From positions 62,001-126,000 of the forward strand of contig NZ_JAVIFU010000004.1 in the NCBI RefSeq assembly GCF_031157315.1: a stretch of DNA of 64,000 bases, written 5' to 3'. The notes beneath the pieces were generated by a model. That model was not told the origin of the DNA. It ran no database searches and was given only the letters and a program-made list of their open reading frames with translations. Numbering within the stretch: the first letter of the stretch is position 1; every line of letters begins with the position of its first letter. Positions 28,992 to 36,730 of the stretch are shown piece by piece. The stretch comes from Paenibacillus sp. LHD-38 (GTDB lineage Bacteria > Bacillota > Bacilli > Paenibacillales > Paenibacillaceae). A program made the position numbers and the translations under genes.

Positions 28992-30806
28992 TTGGATTTG
29001 GGAAATGTTTTTTTTGAAGACGACGAACAGGGAATACAAGAGGAAGAACTTGAAGTAGATATATACGCAAAAGAGTATGGCGACTTATACATAAATAAAA
29101 TCAAGGAACTAAAGCAAGTAATAACCACTCACAACACAGGCGAAAATGCTTTTAACGTGTTTAGCTTAGAAGCGGGATTAGGTAAGAGTTTACAGACACT
29201 AAAGATTATTGATGCAAACCTTGACGATTGGGATAATCCTCTTTCCTTCTTAATTATTAGACGCTTCAAAGCCGACATAGAACATAGCGAGAAGTACCTA
29301 GAGAAACACAACAATTCGCTACGAACCAATGTATTGGGAATTACATCTGACAATTGGGGCGAGTGGCAATTCAAATTGGATAAGCTGAAAGATATTAGTG
29401 TCCTAATTATCAGCCATCAACGCTACATTAACCTCTGTCTCGATGATGCAGTCAGACAAGCATTTATGGAGAACAGGGATGTACTTGTGATTGATGAAAA
29501 AGTGAATTTCCCTATCTACACATTTTCAAAAAAAACTTACGACGAGGTTCGTTCTCTACTCCATACAAGTATTCAGCCAGAATACGATAAAGTCTGCCAA
29601 AAGCTTCTCAAAGAACTTCAAAAACAGGAAGTCGAGAAGAACAAGAACAAAGTAGTGCGTTGTGAACCAAAGATTCACCCTGCAACAATTGAAAATTTCC
29701 AGAAAGTCATGGAAGTAAACATTGAAAATGAGAAAGATAAGAAGACCAGAAACACGTTAAAGCATTTTATGGCTGGTCTTGACCAGTGGTACAGTACCAA
29801 ATGTGTTTACAATGGTGGAAACATCTCCACATACAATCGCAAACACAAATTGTGGGGACTAAAAAATAACATCATCCTTGATGCAAGTGCAGGAATCGAT
29901 GGGATTTATAATCTTGGCGACTTCAAACTCATTGGTCAGGAGAGAATTGTTGACCACAGCAACTCAATGTTCACAATTATCAATTTCAATTCAAGTAAAA
30001 GCCACTTACGACATAATCAAAGCAAATTCTATCCTGAAATTTGTGAGAAGATTAAAGCTAACCACAAGTCTGATGACAAGACGCTAATCATTTGCCACAA
30101 AGACAATCACAAAGCAATATTGGAACTGTTATACAAAGCGGAAATATCGAAAATAGGTGTTGGTGACGAATACAATGGTGAAAATTTCGCTATCAATTGG
30201 TTTGGTAACTTGATTGGCAAAAATGAATACTCTAAGTTCACCCAATGTTGGATTATTGGAACACCCAACATTCCATACGAGCAGTATCTAGTCCAATACA
30301 TGATGTACAAACAAAGTGATTTGGGGAAGAAGTCAATTGATATTGAACGTGGCAGATTCAAAAACAATGACTTTAAGGCTGTCCAGATAGGCTACATTGC
30401 TTCTGAAATTTATCAAAGTATCAAGCGTATCCAACGAAATGAAATGCCACAGGGCGAGTTCTATATCGTTAATGGCGATGAACAGATTGTGTCAATGGTG
30501 TTAAGCCAAATCAAGGGTACTGACAATGTTAAAACCATCGAGATGGACTTCCAGCAGGAGAATAAGGGAGAAAAGAAAAGGGATAACATTGACATATTTG
30601 TTGATTACGTATTTAGATTGTCAAAGGGAGAGTATCAAAAGAAGGATGTATTTCAAGCAATAGGCATAACAACGAACTTCAATAGAATCTTGACGGACGC
30701 AAGGGTAAAAGCCTTACTTCCTACGGATACAGGTCTAGGTATCATAAATGTACATAATAAGTATATTGAGAAGCTGACCGACCCTATCAACCTGCCTGAT
30801 GATTAA
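28992..30806 (+). CDS. SF2-helicase/ATPase-like protein of the island
   Basis: The product is a 604-residue cytosolic protein. It has a degenerate helicase layout: an acidic N-terminus, then VFSLEAGLGKSLQTLKII (Walker A-like GLGKS at about residue 60), LSFLIIRRF, VLIISHQRYINL, VLVIDEKVNFP (DExx-like Walker B, about residue 165), a long helical insertion, NIILDASAGIDG, TLIICHKDN (motif IV-like) and CWIIGTPNIPYEQYLVQYMMY (motif V/VI region) without a canonical QxxGRxGR. The C-terminal part (NIDIFVDYVFRLSKGEYQKKDVFQAIGI) may bind DNA. It could be a replication helicase of the element or a defence ATPase. Start TTG 28992 follows AGGAGAGAGG by 8 bases. Confidence 0.65.
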   Translation: MDLGNVFFEDDEQGIQEEELEVDIYAKEYGDLYINKIKELKQVITTHNTGENAFNVFSLEAGLGKSLQTLKIIDANLDDWDNPLSFLIIRRFKADIEHSEKYLEKHNNSLRTNVLGITSDNWGEWQFKLDKLKDISVLIISHQRYINLCLDDAVRQAFMENRDVLVIDEKVNFPIYTFSKKTYDEVRSLLHTSIQPEYDKVCQKLLKELQKQEVEKNKNKVVRCEPKIHPATIENFQKVMEVNIENEKDKKTRNTLKHFMAGLDQWYSTKCVYNGGNISTYNRKHKLWGLKNNIILDASAGIDGIYNLGDFKLIGQERIVDHSNSMFTIINFNSSKSHLRHNQSKFYPEICEKIKANHKSDDKTLIICHKDNHKAILELLYKAEISKIGVGDEYNGENFAINWFGNLIGKNEYSKFTQCWIIGTPNIPYEQYLVQYMMYKQSDLGKKSIDIERGRFKNNDFKAVQIGYIASEIYQSIKRIQRNEMPQGEFYIVNGDEQIVSMVLSQIKGTDNVKTIEMDFQQENKGEKKRDNIDIFVDYVFRLSKGEYQKKDVFQAIGITTNFNRILTDARVKALLPTDTGLGIINVHNKYIEKLTDPINLPDD

Positions 30807-30816
30807 TGGAAAGTTC

Positions 30817-30951
30817 ATGTATTTATCTAGAAAAATTAACAATCCATCAAGTAATCAGTTCTATTTATTATATAGATACTATGATGACTTGGGTGAAAAA
30901 CCTATATATCAAGGGATTTATAGAACGATTTTCGAAAAAGTTATGGCATAG
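30817..30951 (+). CDS. Possible 44-residue ORF after the helicase-like gene
   Basis: The ATG at 30817 opens a 44-codon frame reading MYLSRKINNPSSNQFYLLYR..., rich in aromatic and charged residues, ending at TAG 30949-30951. GGAAAG 4-9 bases upstream is a weak ribosome site. A competing frame starts at 30806, overlapping the helicase stop, but its composition looks less protein-like. I do not recognise either; this may be noise or the remnant of a longer protein. Confidence 0.3.
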   Translation: MYLSRKINNPSSNQFYLLYRYYDDLGEKPIYQGIYRTIFEKVMA

Positions 30952-30994
30952 TTTTGGGGTAAAATGGGCTTATCCTGCAAGACATGATGATAAG

Positions 30995-31046
30995 TTGATG
31001 ACGTAGAAGATTATTGAGTGTTGATGACGTAGAAGATTATTGAGTG
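30995..31046 (+). repeat. 26-bp perfect tandem duplication
   Basis: The 26-base unit beginning TTGATGACGTAGAAGATT occurs twice in a row (30995-31020, 31021-31046) and a third copy starts (TTGATG) before diverging. It opens the palindrome-rich region. Confidence 0.9.
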
Positions 31047-31059
31047 TTGATGCCGACAC

Positions 31060-31360
31060 GAAATCACGGAGCGAAGCGAAGTGTTTTGTGGCGAACCAAA
31101 CACTTTGCAAAGCAAAGTGTGCGGTAGCTACCGTAGCGAAGCGGAGGTGTAGATTTACTGCTTATAAGATGTAATCATATTGTTTCGCTTCGCTCAACAA
31201 TAGTGGGGGTGCTAATACCAACTACTTTTATTATTTCGTCCTGACTCGCTTCGCTCACAGAACAAAATGAATAAAAGTACCTGCCGCACCACCCCCATAC
31301 CCCCTCACGGCTAATCTCACTTCACTTCGTTTCGTTTTTGTCGCTTCGCTCCCAAGCATC
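31060..31360. repeat. Palindrome-rich, origin-like region
   Basis: No gene is seen between 30952 and 31611. The motif GCGAAGCG or its complement CGCTTCGC occurs five times (about 31071, 31135, 31185, 31246, 31342). Hairpin CACTTTGC-AAA-GCAAAGTG lies at about 31101-31119. A long imperfect inverted repeat spans about 31203-31302, with outer arms ACTTTTATT/AATAAAAGT and inner TTCGTCCTG/CAGAACAAAA around CTCGCTTCGCTCA. Such nested palindromes next to a helicase-like gene suggest a replication origin, a recombination site or a structured RNA; this is inference. Confidence 0.6.
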
Positions 31361-31464
31361 AACATCATGTATAGGTAGTAATGGTTAGTTTTGAAATGGA
31401 TGACTGAACACTTGGATCGTTAACCTAACGGATAACGATAGTTCAAATAAAAGAGAAGCTTTAT

Positions 31465-31492
31465 AAGCATCAACATTCGGTGGTGCTTTTCT
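31465..31492 (+). terminator. Hairpin upstream of first exported-protein gene
   Basis: AAGCATCA pairs (with one G-T) with TGGTGCTT around AACATTCGG, followed by TTCTT. Its form resembles the hairpin at 32188, and both precede the shared GTCTAGGAAG motif. Confidence 0.55.
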
Positions 31493-31508
31493 TAATGTCC
31501 ATGAGAGT

Positions 31509-31560
31509 GTCTAGGAAGTCCACCCATAGAAGTTGTAGTGGAACCGAGTAGATAAACATT
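31509..31560 (+). repeat. GTCTAGGAAG leader repeat, copy 1
   Basis: The segment starts GTCTAGGAAG and ends ATAAACATT. A shorter version occurs at 32228-32272, also in front of an exported-protein gene and also just after a hairpin with loop-flanking GGTGGTGCT. Confidence 0.6.
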
Positions 31561-31611
31561 GGGATTTTTGGGGAGTCTACATGATGAAAACAAATCAGTT
31601 GGAGGTATACA

Positions 31612-32181
31612 ATGAAAAAGTTGTTTGGCTTGGCTATAATCGCTTTCACTTTCATGATTGGCTCAACTACATATGCCTATAACGAAAAGCCATCAAGTGA
31701 CGAGCGTGTGCCTTTTGAAAAGATGTACTTTGAATATGGTGGCTATAAATCAGTTGAAGATGCATTAGGTGAATGTAATAGTCACTTCAGAAGAAAGATT
31801 AAGTTGCCGTTTAAGTTGCCACCAATTCCGTTTACTCACCATTTGGCAAGATGTAATCAACATGGTGGTGTAAACGACTATTTTGAAATTGAGTACCTTA
31901 ATGAGTTTCAAGGTTCTAATAATCATTACATGGTATGGGTAAATCCTTCGGAACACCGAAAAGGATTTCCACGTAAAAGTGATGTTATTCGCATATATGA
32001 GTTAGAGAATGGAGAGAAAGCTGTGTATGGAACGACCCCTACATTGGGTGATAGACTCCCAGCCTTTAATGTATTGAGATTTGAAAAAGATGGTTGGCAA
32101 TATATATTGTCGATTGATAAACGTGTAGAGGGTAAGGTAACAGCTGATGTTTTAGTGGAGATAGCTAATTCAATAAGATGA
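31612..32181 (+). CDS. Exported protein of unknown function
   Basis: The product has 189 residues with a clear Sec signal peptide (MKKLFGLAIIAFTFMIGSTTYAYN, likely cut after TYA). I do not recognise the mature part. The C-terminal half (ENGEKAVYGTTPTLGDRLPAFNVLRFEKDGWQYILSIDKRV...DVLVEIANSI) resembles the beta-rich fold of DUF4367-like domains, which read an ELENG-W-Y pattern and end in a helix with SIR-type residues. Two cysteines (NSHF region and LARCNQ) could pair. TTGGAGG lies 8 bases before the ATG. It sits between two hairpins and its own leader repeat, like an independent cassette. Confidence 0.7.
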   Translation: MKKLFGLAIIAFTFMIGSTTYAYNEKPSSDERVPFEKMYFEYGGYKSVEDALGECNSHFRRKIKLPFKLPPIPFTHHLARCNQHGGVNDYFEIEYLNEFQGSNNHYMVWVNPSEHRKGFPRKSDVIRIYELENGEKAVYGTTPTLGDRLPAFNVLRFEKDGWQYILSIDKRVEGKVTADVLVEIANSIR

Positions 32182-32187
32182 AAGTTC

Positions 32188-32216
32188 AAGCACCACAATA
32201 TTGGGTGGTGCTATTT
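32188..32216 (+). terminator. Terminator after exported-protein gene
   Basis: AAGCACCAC and GGTGGTGCT pair around AATATTG; ATTT follows, 7 bases past the stop. Confidence 0.75.
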
Positions 32217-32227
32217 ACATACCTAGC

Positions 32228-32272
32228 GTCTAGGAAGACAACATAGGACTTGGATATGGACAAATAAACATT
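32228..32272 (+). repeat. GTCTAGGAAG leader repeat, copy 2
   Basis: Starts GTCTAGGAAG and ends ATAAACATT; aligns with 31509-31560 with a gap of about 7 bases. Both copies lie 50-95 bases before the start of an exported or lipoprotein gene. Confidence 0.6.
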
Positions 32273-32364
32273 CATAGTACTCGTATACATTGTGGTAATT
32301 GGATAATTTGAGCCATAATTAAGTAAGACTGGGTTGACACACATTAATAAAGGTGGTCAAGCTT

Positions 32365-33003
32365 ATGAGAAAGATAGGCATGTTTATTGTGGTTTTTAGC
32401 ATTCTACTCACTGCCTGTACAAATCTGCAGGTAAATTCAACGTTATCACAAACAAATCAAAGCACATCAGCATCAACGAATCAAAGCACTTCATCAGAAA
32501 CAGATGATATTGTAGCAGACAATATTCGAAGCTTCAAAGTCATACCTTCCATTGAGCCAACAAACAAAGAGGTTACAAAGACGGATGAAGAAATAATACA
32601 AGAACGAATGAAAAAACTAGAACGTAAAGGTGAATTAGACCTTAACCATATTAAAGTTGTTGGTGTGAAAGGCAGTTTGTTAAAAACAATCTTAACTTAT
32701 CTTGAAGCAGTAAAAGAAAAAGATGACAAGAAAAGATTGAGTACCATCTACGCTCCAGATTTATTTTCAGATAGTTTGAATAATATAGAGCCATATGTTT
32801 TTGCGGTTACAAGATTAAAACCTGATAACACAAGAGTAAAAAAGGTTACAGAGTGGTATGGTTTGGATAAACTTGCTGACGAAGTCATTATTGTAAACAT
32901 TGAATATCAAGTTTTAAACAATTTATTCGAGAAGATACTTACCAATGCAGACTATATTTACATACGAGTTAATGGACAGTGGAAGCTATATGAAACGCAA
33001 TAA
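32365..33003 (+). CDS. Lipoprotein of unknown function
   Basis: The product is a lipoprotein of 212 residues. MRKIGMFIVVFSILLTAC ends in a lipobox (LTAC, Cys about 18), then a Ser/Thr/Asn-rich linker to residue about 50 and a charged helical region (TKTDEEIIQERMKKLERKGELDLNH). The C-terminal part (TYLEAVKEKDDKKRLSTIYAPDL...VFAVTRLKPDNTRVKKVTEWYGLDKLADEVIIVNIEYQV...NGQWKLYETQ) looks like an NTF2-like or DUF-type fold that ends in the common NGQWKLY beta strand. The ATG at 32365 has AAAGGTGG 8 bases upstream; an in-frame GTG at 32353 is within that site. Function unknown. Confidence 0.75.
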   Translation: MRKIGMFIVVFSILLTACTNLQVNSTLSQTNQSTSASTNQSTSSETDDIVADNIRSFKVIPSIEPTNKEVTKTDEEIIQERMKKLERKGELDLNHIKVVGVKGSLLKTILTYLEAVKEKDDKKRLSTIYAPDLFSDSLNNIEPYVFAVTRLKPDNTRVKKVTEWYGLDKLADEVIIVNIEYQVLNNLFEKILTNADYIYIRVNGQWKLYETQ

Positions 33004-33068
33004 TTTCTGAGAAAACTGTTTGATCTCATTGTCGCTCATGGTACAGAAGAGGATATTATATGGAAAGC

Positions 33069-33106
33069 AAAGACACCTACCTCTGTATGAAGTGGGTGTC
33101 TTTGTA
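33069..33106 (+). terminator. Terminator after lipoprotein gene
   Basis: AAAGACACC (33069-33077) pairs with GGTGTCTTT (33095-33103). Confidence 0.75.
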
Positions 33107-33160
33107 TGTAACTCATAATATTGAACTATCGTTCCCCGTTAACTCAATAAATAACTAATT

Positions 33161-33322
33161 TCATTTCATTCTTAGATATGCAAAGATAGAAATCCAGAGG
33201 ATGCATCCTAGTAAAATTTGCACTCCACTTTCTTCAATGTGATGACCCTTTCCACTCAGCAATATTCCAGTAAAAAAACCTAGCATGAGACTTACAAATA
33301 CTTCAAGAAATTTGGCTTTCAT
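33161..33322 (-). CDS. Small membrane protein, 53 residues
   Basis: On the minus strand an ATG at 33322 is preceded by AAGGAGAT 5 bases upstream, an excellent ribosome site. The 53 residues read MKAKFLEVFVSLMLGFFTGI... and hold two hydrophobic segments (about 6-22 and 34-50) joined by a short polar loop with SGKGHHIEESG, so a two-helix membrane hairpin is expected. It is too short to be found by length-based calling. I do not recognise it; it could be a toxin-like peptide, a holin-like or an immunity-type protein. It lies convergent to the lipoprotein gene, alone on this strand. Confidence 0.65.
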   Translation of the reverse strand: MKAKFLEVFVSLMLGFFTGILLSGKGHHIEESGVQILLGCILWISIFAYLRMK

Positions 33323-33824
33323 AAATATCTCCTTATAAAGAATCCTACTAAGATTATAGTGCAGTGGTAACTAAAAAGCTTATGGATATTCATGGGGTTA
33401 CTACACTAAACTGCCAGTTAGCTTAATGAACTTTAACAGAGTCATTTGATTAGTTACCAACAATAACACTTCCATCCCGACACCCTTGTTATTATTCACG
33501 ATAGCGATAAAAGAACAAAGCGAAATAACCATATATTCACTATTCTTTAACGGTGAGTGAATCGTAATTTTATCAATTTTCCTGTAATTGAAAAAGTGAG
33601 TAAACACAAGTGTTTTTATTGCACCATATAATCTTGCCGATAGCACCACGACAGGATTATCGTTAGAATTAAATCTCATTATTTGCGTAGAATTATTGCG
33701 TGGAATTACAATTCTATGCTATAATATGACGTATATTGAATCGATATGGTACATATATAGCCGATTAACAAACGAAAAATATTGCGTAGAATTATTTAAT
33801 GACACTTTAAGGGGTGAAAGGCGT
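33323..33824. promoter_or_regulatory. Control region of second recombinase with ATTGCGTAGAATTAT repeats
   Basis: A 92-codon minus-strand frame exists here but lacks a ribosome site and is not called. The motif ATTGCGTAGAATTAT or a near copy occurs at about 33682, 33694 and 33780. A promoter TTGCGT (33695) - 18 bases - TATAAT (33719) overlaps the second copy. The repeats look like operator or recombinase-binding sites for the gene at 33825. Confidence 0.5.
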
Positions 33825-34646
33825 ATGTTAGACCAATATCTTAATGAAGGCTTGCGGAGCAAATCAGCAACAACAATCAAAACTTACGCTCATGCTATCC
33901 AGCAATTCGATAAGTGGCTAGACGGGGCGGGAACGAATCTAAGCGACTACGCAAGATCAGATGTTCAACAGTACATCGATTACTTATCATCTAAGAAGAA
34001 GTCAGCATCTACGATCAATAAGTTGTGGAATGCCATAAAGTCATACTCTAAGTGGGCTGGAAAGAACGATGCTATTGAAGATATAGCTATTGTGAAAGTT
34101 GCCGATATAAAGAAGCAAGCACCGAAAGCAATGGATAAGCTTGAACGCAATAAGTTGGTTAGAGATATTGATCGTACTGGCAATAAGAGAGATTATGCAA
34201 TCCTTATGACCTTGCTAATGACTGGTATCAGGGTATCAGAATTAGTCGCTCTAGACCGCACAGATGTTGATGTAAGCGACCGAAAAGGCTCGTTGGTAGT
34301 TAGGTTGGGTAAAGGCAATAAGGAGCGTACACTTCCACTCAACGTTGAAGCAAGAAGGGCTATTGAAAAGTATCTTGAAGAACGTACAGATAACCATCCA
34401 GCTTTATTCATAAGCAACAGACAAGAACGTATTAGCATCAGAAGCGTTCAGTACCTAATGGAGAAGAATGGTCACAACGTCCATCAGACTCGCCATAGCT
34501 TCATTACAGGGCTTGTGAGAGCAGGAGAAGATATAAGTGTTATTCAGAGTTTGAGCGGACATACAAGTGCAGATATGATTCTAAGGTATTCAATGCCCAG
34601 TGAAGAAGATAGGCAGAGAGCGGTAGATAACATATTTAAAGACTAG
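33825..34646 (+). CDS. Second tyrosine recombinase of the island
   Basis: The product is a 273-residue XerC/D-like recombinase. The N-terminal SAM-like domain (NEGLRSKSATTIKTYAHAIQQFDKWL) leads to a catalytic domain with Arg in MTGIRVSELVALDR, Lys in GKGNKERTLPL, HQTRHSFITGL (His-x-x-Arg), LSGHTSADMILRYS (Gly-His; nucleophile Tyr). It is shorter than and clearly different from the integrase at 27.6 kb. The ATG at 33825 is chosen because AAGGGGTG lies about 8 bases upstream; the frame is open back to 33696 with poor protein quality. The stop abuts a terminator and then the first of two 100-bp leader repeats. Confidence 0.92.
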   Translation: MLDQYLNEGLRSKSATTIKTYAHAIQQFDKWLDGAGTNLSDYARSDVQQYIDYLSSKKKSASTINKLWNAIKSYSKWAGKNDAIEDIAIVKVADIKKQAPKAMDKLERNKLVRDIDRTGNKRDYAILMTLLMTGIRVSELVALDRTDVDVSDRKGSLVVRLGKGNKERTLPLNVEARRAIEKYLEERTDNHPALFISNRQERISIRSVQYLMEKNGHNVHQTRHSFITGLVRAGEDISVIQSLSGHTSADMILRYSMPSEEDRQRAVDNIFKD

Positions 34647-34668
34647 CCACCTGAAAGGGTGGTTTTTT
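34647..34668 (+). terminator. Terminator of second recombinase
   Basis: CCACC-TGAAAG-GGTGG followed by six Ts, directly after the stop codon. Confidence 0.85.
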
Positions 34669-34680
34669 AGTTGTTTAGAA

Positions 34681-34780
34681 GCGGGTGGGGGGTGGTTAAA
34701 ATCTAAACAGAGTTACCTTATAACGGAAAGGGGCATAGCACACCAAGCCAGCGACTGGACTTAGAAATTGATGCGATAAC
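34681..34780 (+). repeat. Island leader repeat, copy A
   Basis: Begins GCGGGTGGGG and contains GGAAAGGGGCATAGCACACC followed by AAGCCAGCGAC (34725-34755). Copy B at 36731-36830 matches 26 of 31 bases in that core, with similar flanks; both copies follow a terminator and precede an unknown gene. Confidence 0.7.
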
Positions 34781-34882
34781 GGTTAGATTTTCTTTGATAG
34801 GTACGAAAAGAAAGCATACTCCATTTCGACAAATCATGGTAATATTTAACTAATACTAGCATTGCTTATAGGGGGATATTAC

Positions 34883-35965
34883 GTGAATGTTGCAAAATTT
34901 CATTATGTAATACAGACAATTCGAAACGATCTGAAAAAATGTAATTTGGAACAATTATTTAATCAGTTAAGAAATTCATTAGCAAATTCATTAGCCCAAC
35001 CCAATTCAAGTAATAGTGAGCAGTTCAAGGAGTTTCTTCAAAATTTCAAAGAAGCAACTGATGCGTGTAAAAGTAATTCATTTACAGTATCGGAATATCA
35101 AATATTAAATGAAATTAAAGGTACACAACTTGTTGGTCAAGGTTTATACGACAATGTATTACATCATTTATCCACCAACAACCTGACACCAGGCGATGCA
35201 ATTAATGAATTGAATCTACTTTCAACCCAATTGACTAAATTTCAAACAACCATTGAAAGTATTGATTCTTCATTTAATGATCTTGAAATTGAATATGATT
35301 ATTTGGAGAACAATGAGTATGAGATTGGCTATCTAGTTCCAAGAGAAATCACTGACAATACTATAAAAGGTTTAGTACATGAGTTCAAGAGTCTTGACGA
35401 CTTGCTTATTACATTTAAAGAGATTGTTTCAGAAGATATTGCAAGTACAAGGATACGAACAATTAGCAATAGTGCATTTCAGGTTTTTCTTGAATCAACG
35501 CCTGCAGTTATAGGAATAACAATTGCCTCAGTTGAACGAATTATTGCATTGATAAAGACCGTCCTTGAAACAAAACAAATTTACGATAATATGAAAAGTA
35601 GGTCTATGCCTAATGAAGTAACTGAACCAATGAAAGCATACATAGATAATTCAATTTCACAGGGAATAGGTAACTTAGCAAAGGAACTCATTCAAGAATA
35701 TTATCAAAAGACGGATCAAGGTAGAGCAAATGAACTTGAAGTCATCTTAAAAAAACACCTTAATTATTTGGCTGATCGCTTAGACAAGGGGGCAACCATA
35801 GAGGTTAAAGTTGGAACACCAAATGAGGATGAAGATATTGAAGTTGAATCTGTAAATAATGAACAACTTCACTTAAAAGTTGAACAATTTAAAAAGATCA
35901 CATATGAGTCAGTTACTTCTTCTAAACACATTCTTAAACTTCAACAATATACAGATGAACAATAA
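34883..35965 (+). CDS. Unrecognised helical protein, first gene of a two-gene module
   Basis: The product has 360 residues, acidic and largely helical, with no signal peptide. One hydrophobic helix lies at about 205-230 (LESTPAVIGITIASVERIIALIKTV) and could be a membrane or buried segment. Predicted coiled-coil stretches flank it (TTIESIDSSFNDLEIEYDYLENN; ELIQEYYQKTDQGRANELEVILKKHLNYLADRL). I do not recognise the family or any catalytic motif. The GTG at 34883 has GGGGGAT 7 bases upstream. The next gene follows after 70 bases and the pair ends in a terminator, so they probably work together. Defence or anti-defence cargo is possible but unproven. Confidence 0.7.
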   Translation: MNVAKFHYVIQTIRNDLKKCNLEQLFNQLRNSLANSLAQPNSSNSEQFKEFLQNFKEATDACKSNSFTVSEYQILNEIKGTQLVGQGLYDNVLHHLSTNNLTPGDAINELNLLSTQLTKFQTTIESIDSSFNDLEIEYDYLENNEYEIGYLVPREITDNTIKGLVHEFKSLDDLLITFKEIVSEDIASTRIRTISNSAFQVFLESTPAVIGITIASVERIIALIKTVLETKQIYDNMKSRSMPNEVTEPMKAYIDNSISQGIGNLAKELIQEYYQKTDQGRANELEVILKKHLNYLADRLDKGATIEVKVGTPNEDEDIEVESVNNEQLHLKVEQFKKITYESVTSSKHILKLQQYTDEQ

Positions 35966-36035
35966 GTTACTTTTTAATGATGTTGTTTAAATAACTAGCG
36001 AAATAATTATTGTTAATTGAATTGGAGATGAGTAA

Positions 36036-36674
36036 ATGAATATTGAAGAATTATTTACCGCAAAGTTACCATTAGGTAAGGATTTTCAGTATATGGATTT
36101 GTACAATGACAGCAGAGGGGCAGTTTTTAAAGAACACTATAAATCTTTAATTAAACAAGCAATTGCGAAAAATGTAATTACTGTTGAGAAATATCTCGTG
36201 GCTGAAAATGCTAAAGATAAATTATATGAAATTGTTGAGGAAACAGATAAACTTCAATATACACTGGTACAGTGTCTAAAAGATTATCATCAAGAAAATG
36301 ATTTTGTGATTGCACCATTGATATATTTATTGAGAAAATTGGATTCTCAACATATGGTGCTTGTAGATAGTGAAGGTCAATTAAAAATTAAGTCTAAGTT
36401 TGATATTGAAATTAGACCTAGAATTGATGGGAGAAATGCTACACCTAGGCTCTATTTGCCGAAGGAGAAAATTGCAATAAGTTCGACAAATGATAACGTG
36501 GAAAATTTGGGACAAATATTAGCTGTTAAAGATGTTAATGTTTATATTGTAGATAAAGAGTATCTTTCTAATAATATATATGCTTATAAAATAAATAGGA
36601 ATGAAAGATTTTTTGAAGTTTCAAATGGGTATGAGGATAGGGTATTAACTGAAATATTTAATGACATTACATAA
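36036..36674 (+). CDS. Unrecognised protein, second gene of the module
   Basis: The product has 212 residues, cytosolic, Lys/Glu/Asn-rich. It reads as a helical N-terminal half (FKEHYKSLIKQAIAKNVITVEKYLVAENAKDKLYEIVEE) and a beta-rich C-terminal half (HMVLVDSEGQLKIKSKFDIEIRPRIDGRNATPRLYLPKEKIAISS...AVKDVNVYIVDKEYL). No family or catalytic signature is recognised. GGAGATGAG lies 8-10 bases upstream of the ATG. It is paired with the 34883 gene and followed by a good terminator and leader repeat B. Codon use is AT-rich like the rest of the island. Confidence 0.7.
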   Translation: MNIEELFTAKLPLGKDFQYMDLYNDSRGAVFKEHYKSLIKQAIAKNVITVEKYLVAENAKDKLYEIVEETDKLQYTLVQCLKDYHQENDFVIAPLIYLLRKLDSQHMVLVDSEGQLKIKSKFDIEIRPRIDGRNATPRLYLPKEKIAISSTNDNVENLGQILAVKDVNVYIVDKEYLSNNIYAYKINRNERFFEVSNGYEDRVLTEIFNDIT

Positions 36675-36691
36675 TGAAAGATGATTTTTCT

Positions 36692-36720
36692 ATACCACCT
36701 TGAAATAGGTGGTATTTTTG
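36692..36720 (+). terminator. Terminator of the two-gene module
   Basis: ATACCACCT (36692-36700) pairs with AGGTGGTAT (36707-36715), then TTTTG. Confidence 0.85.
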
Positions 36721-36730
36721 TTCTATAGGA

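Noticed and set aside
33401..33679. 92-codon minus-strand frame between the small membrane protein and the second recombinase
   Set aside because: No ribosome site precedes its ATG, the composition is not convincing, and it overlaps the regulatory repeats of the recombinase. Could be real but is not supported.
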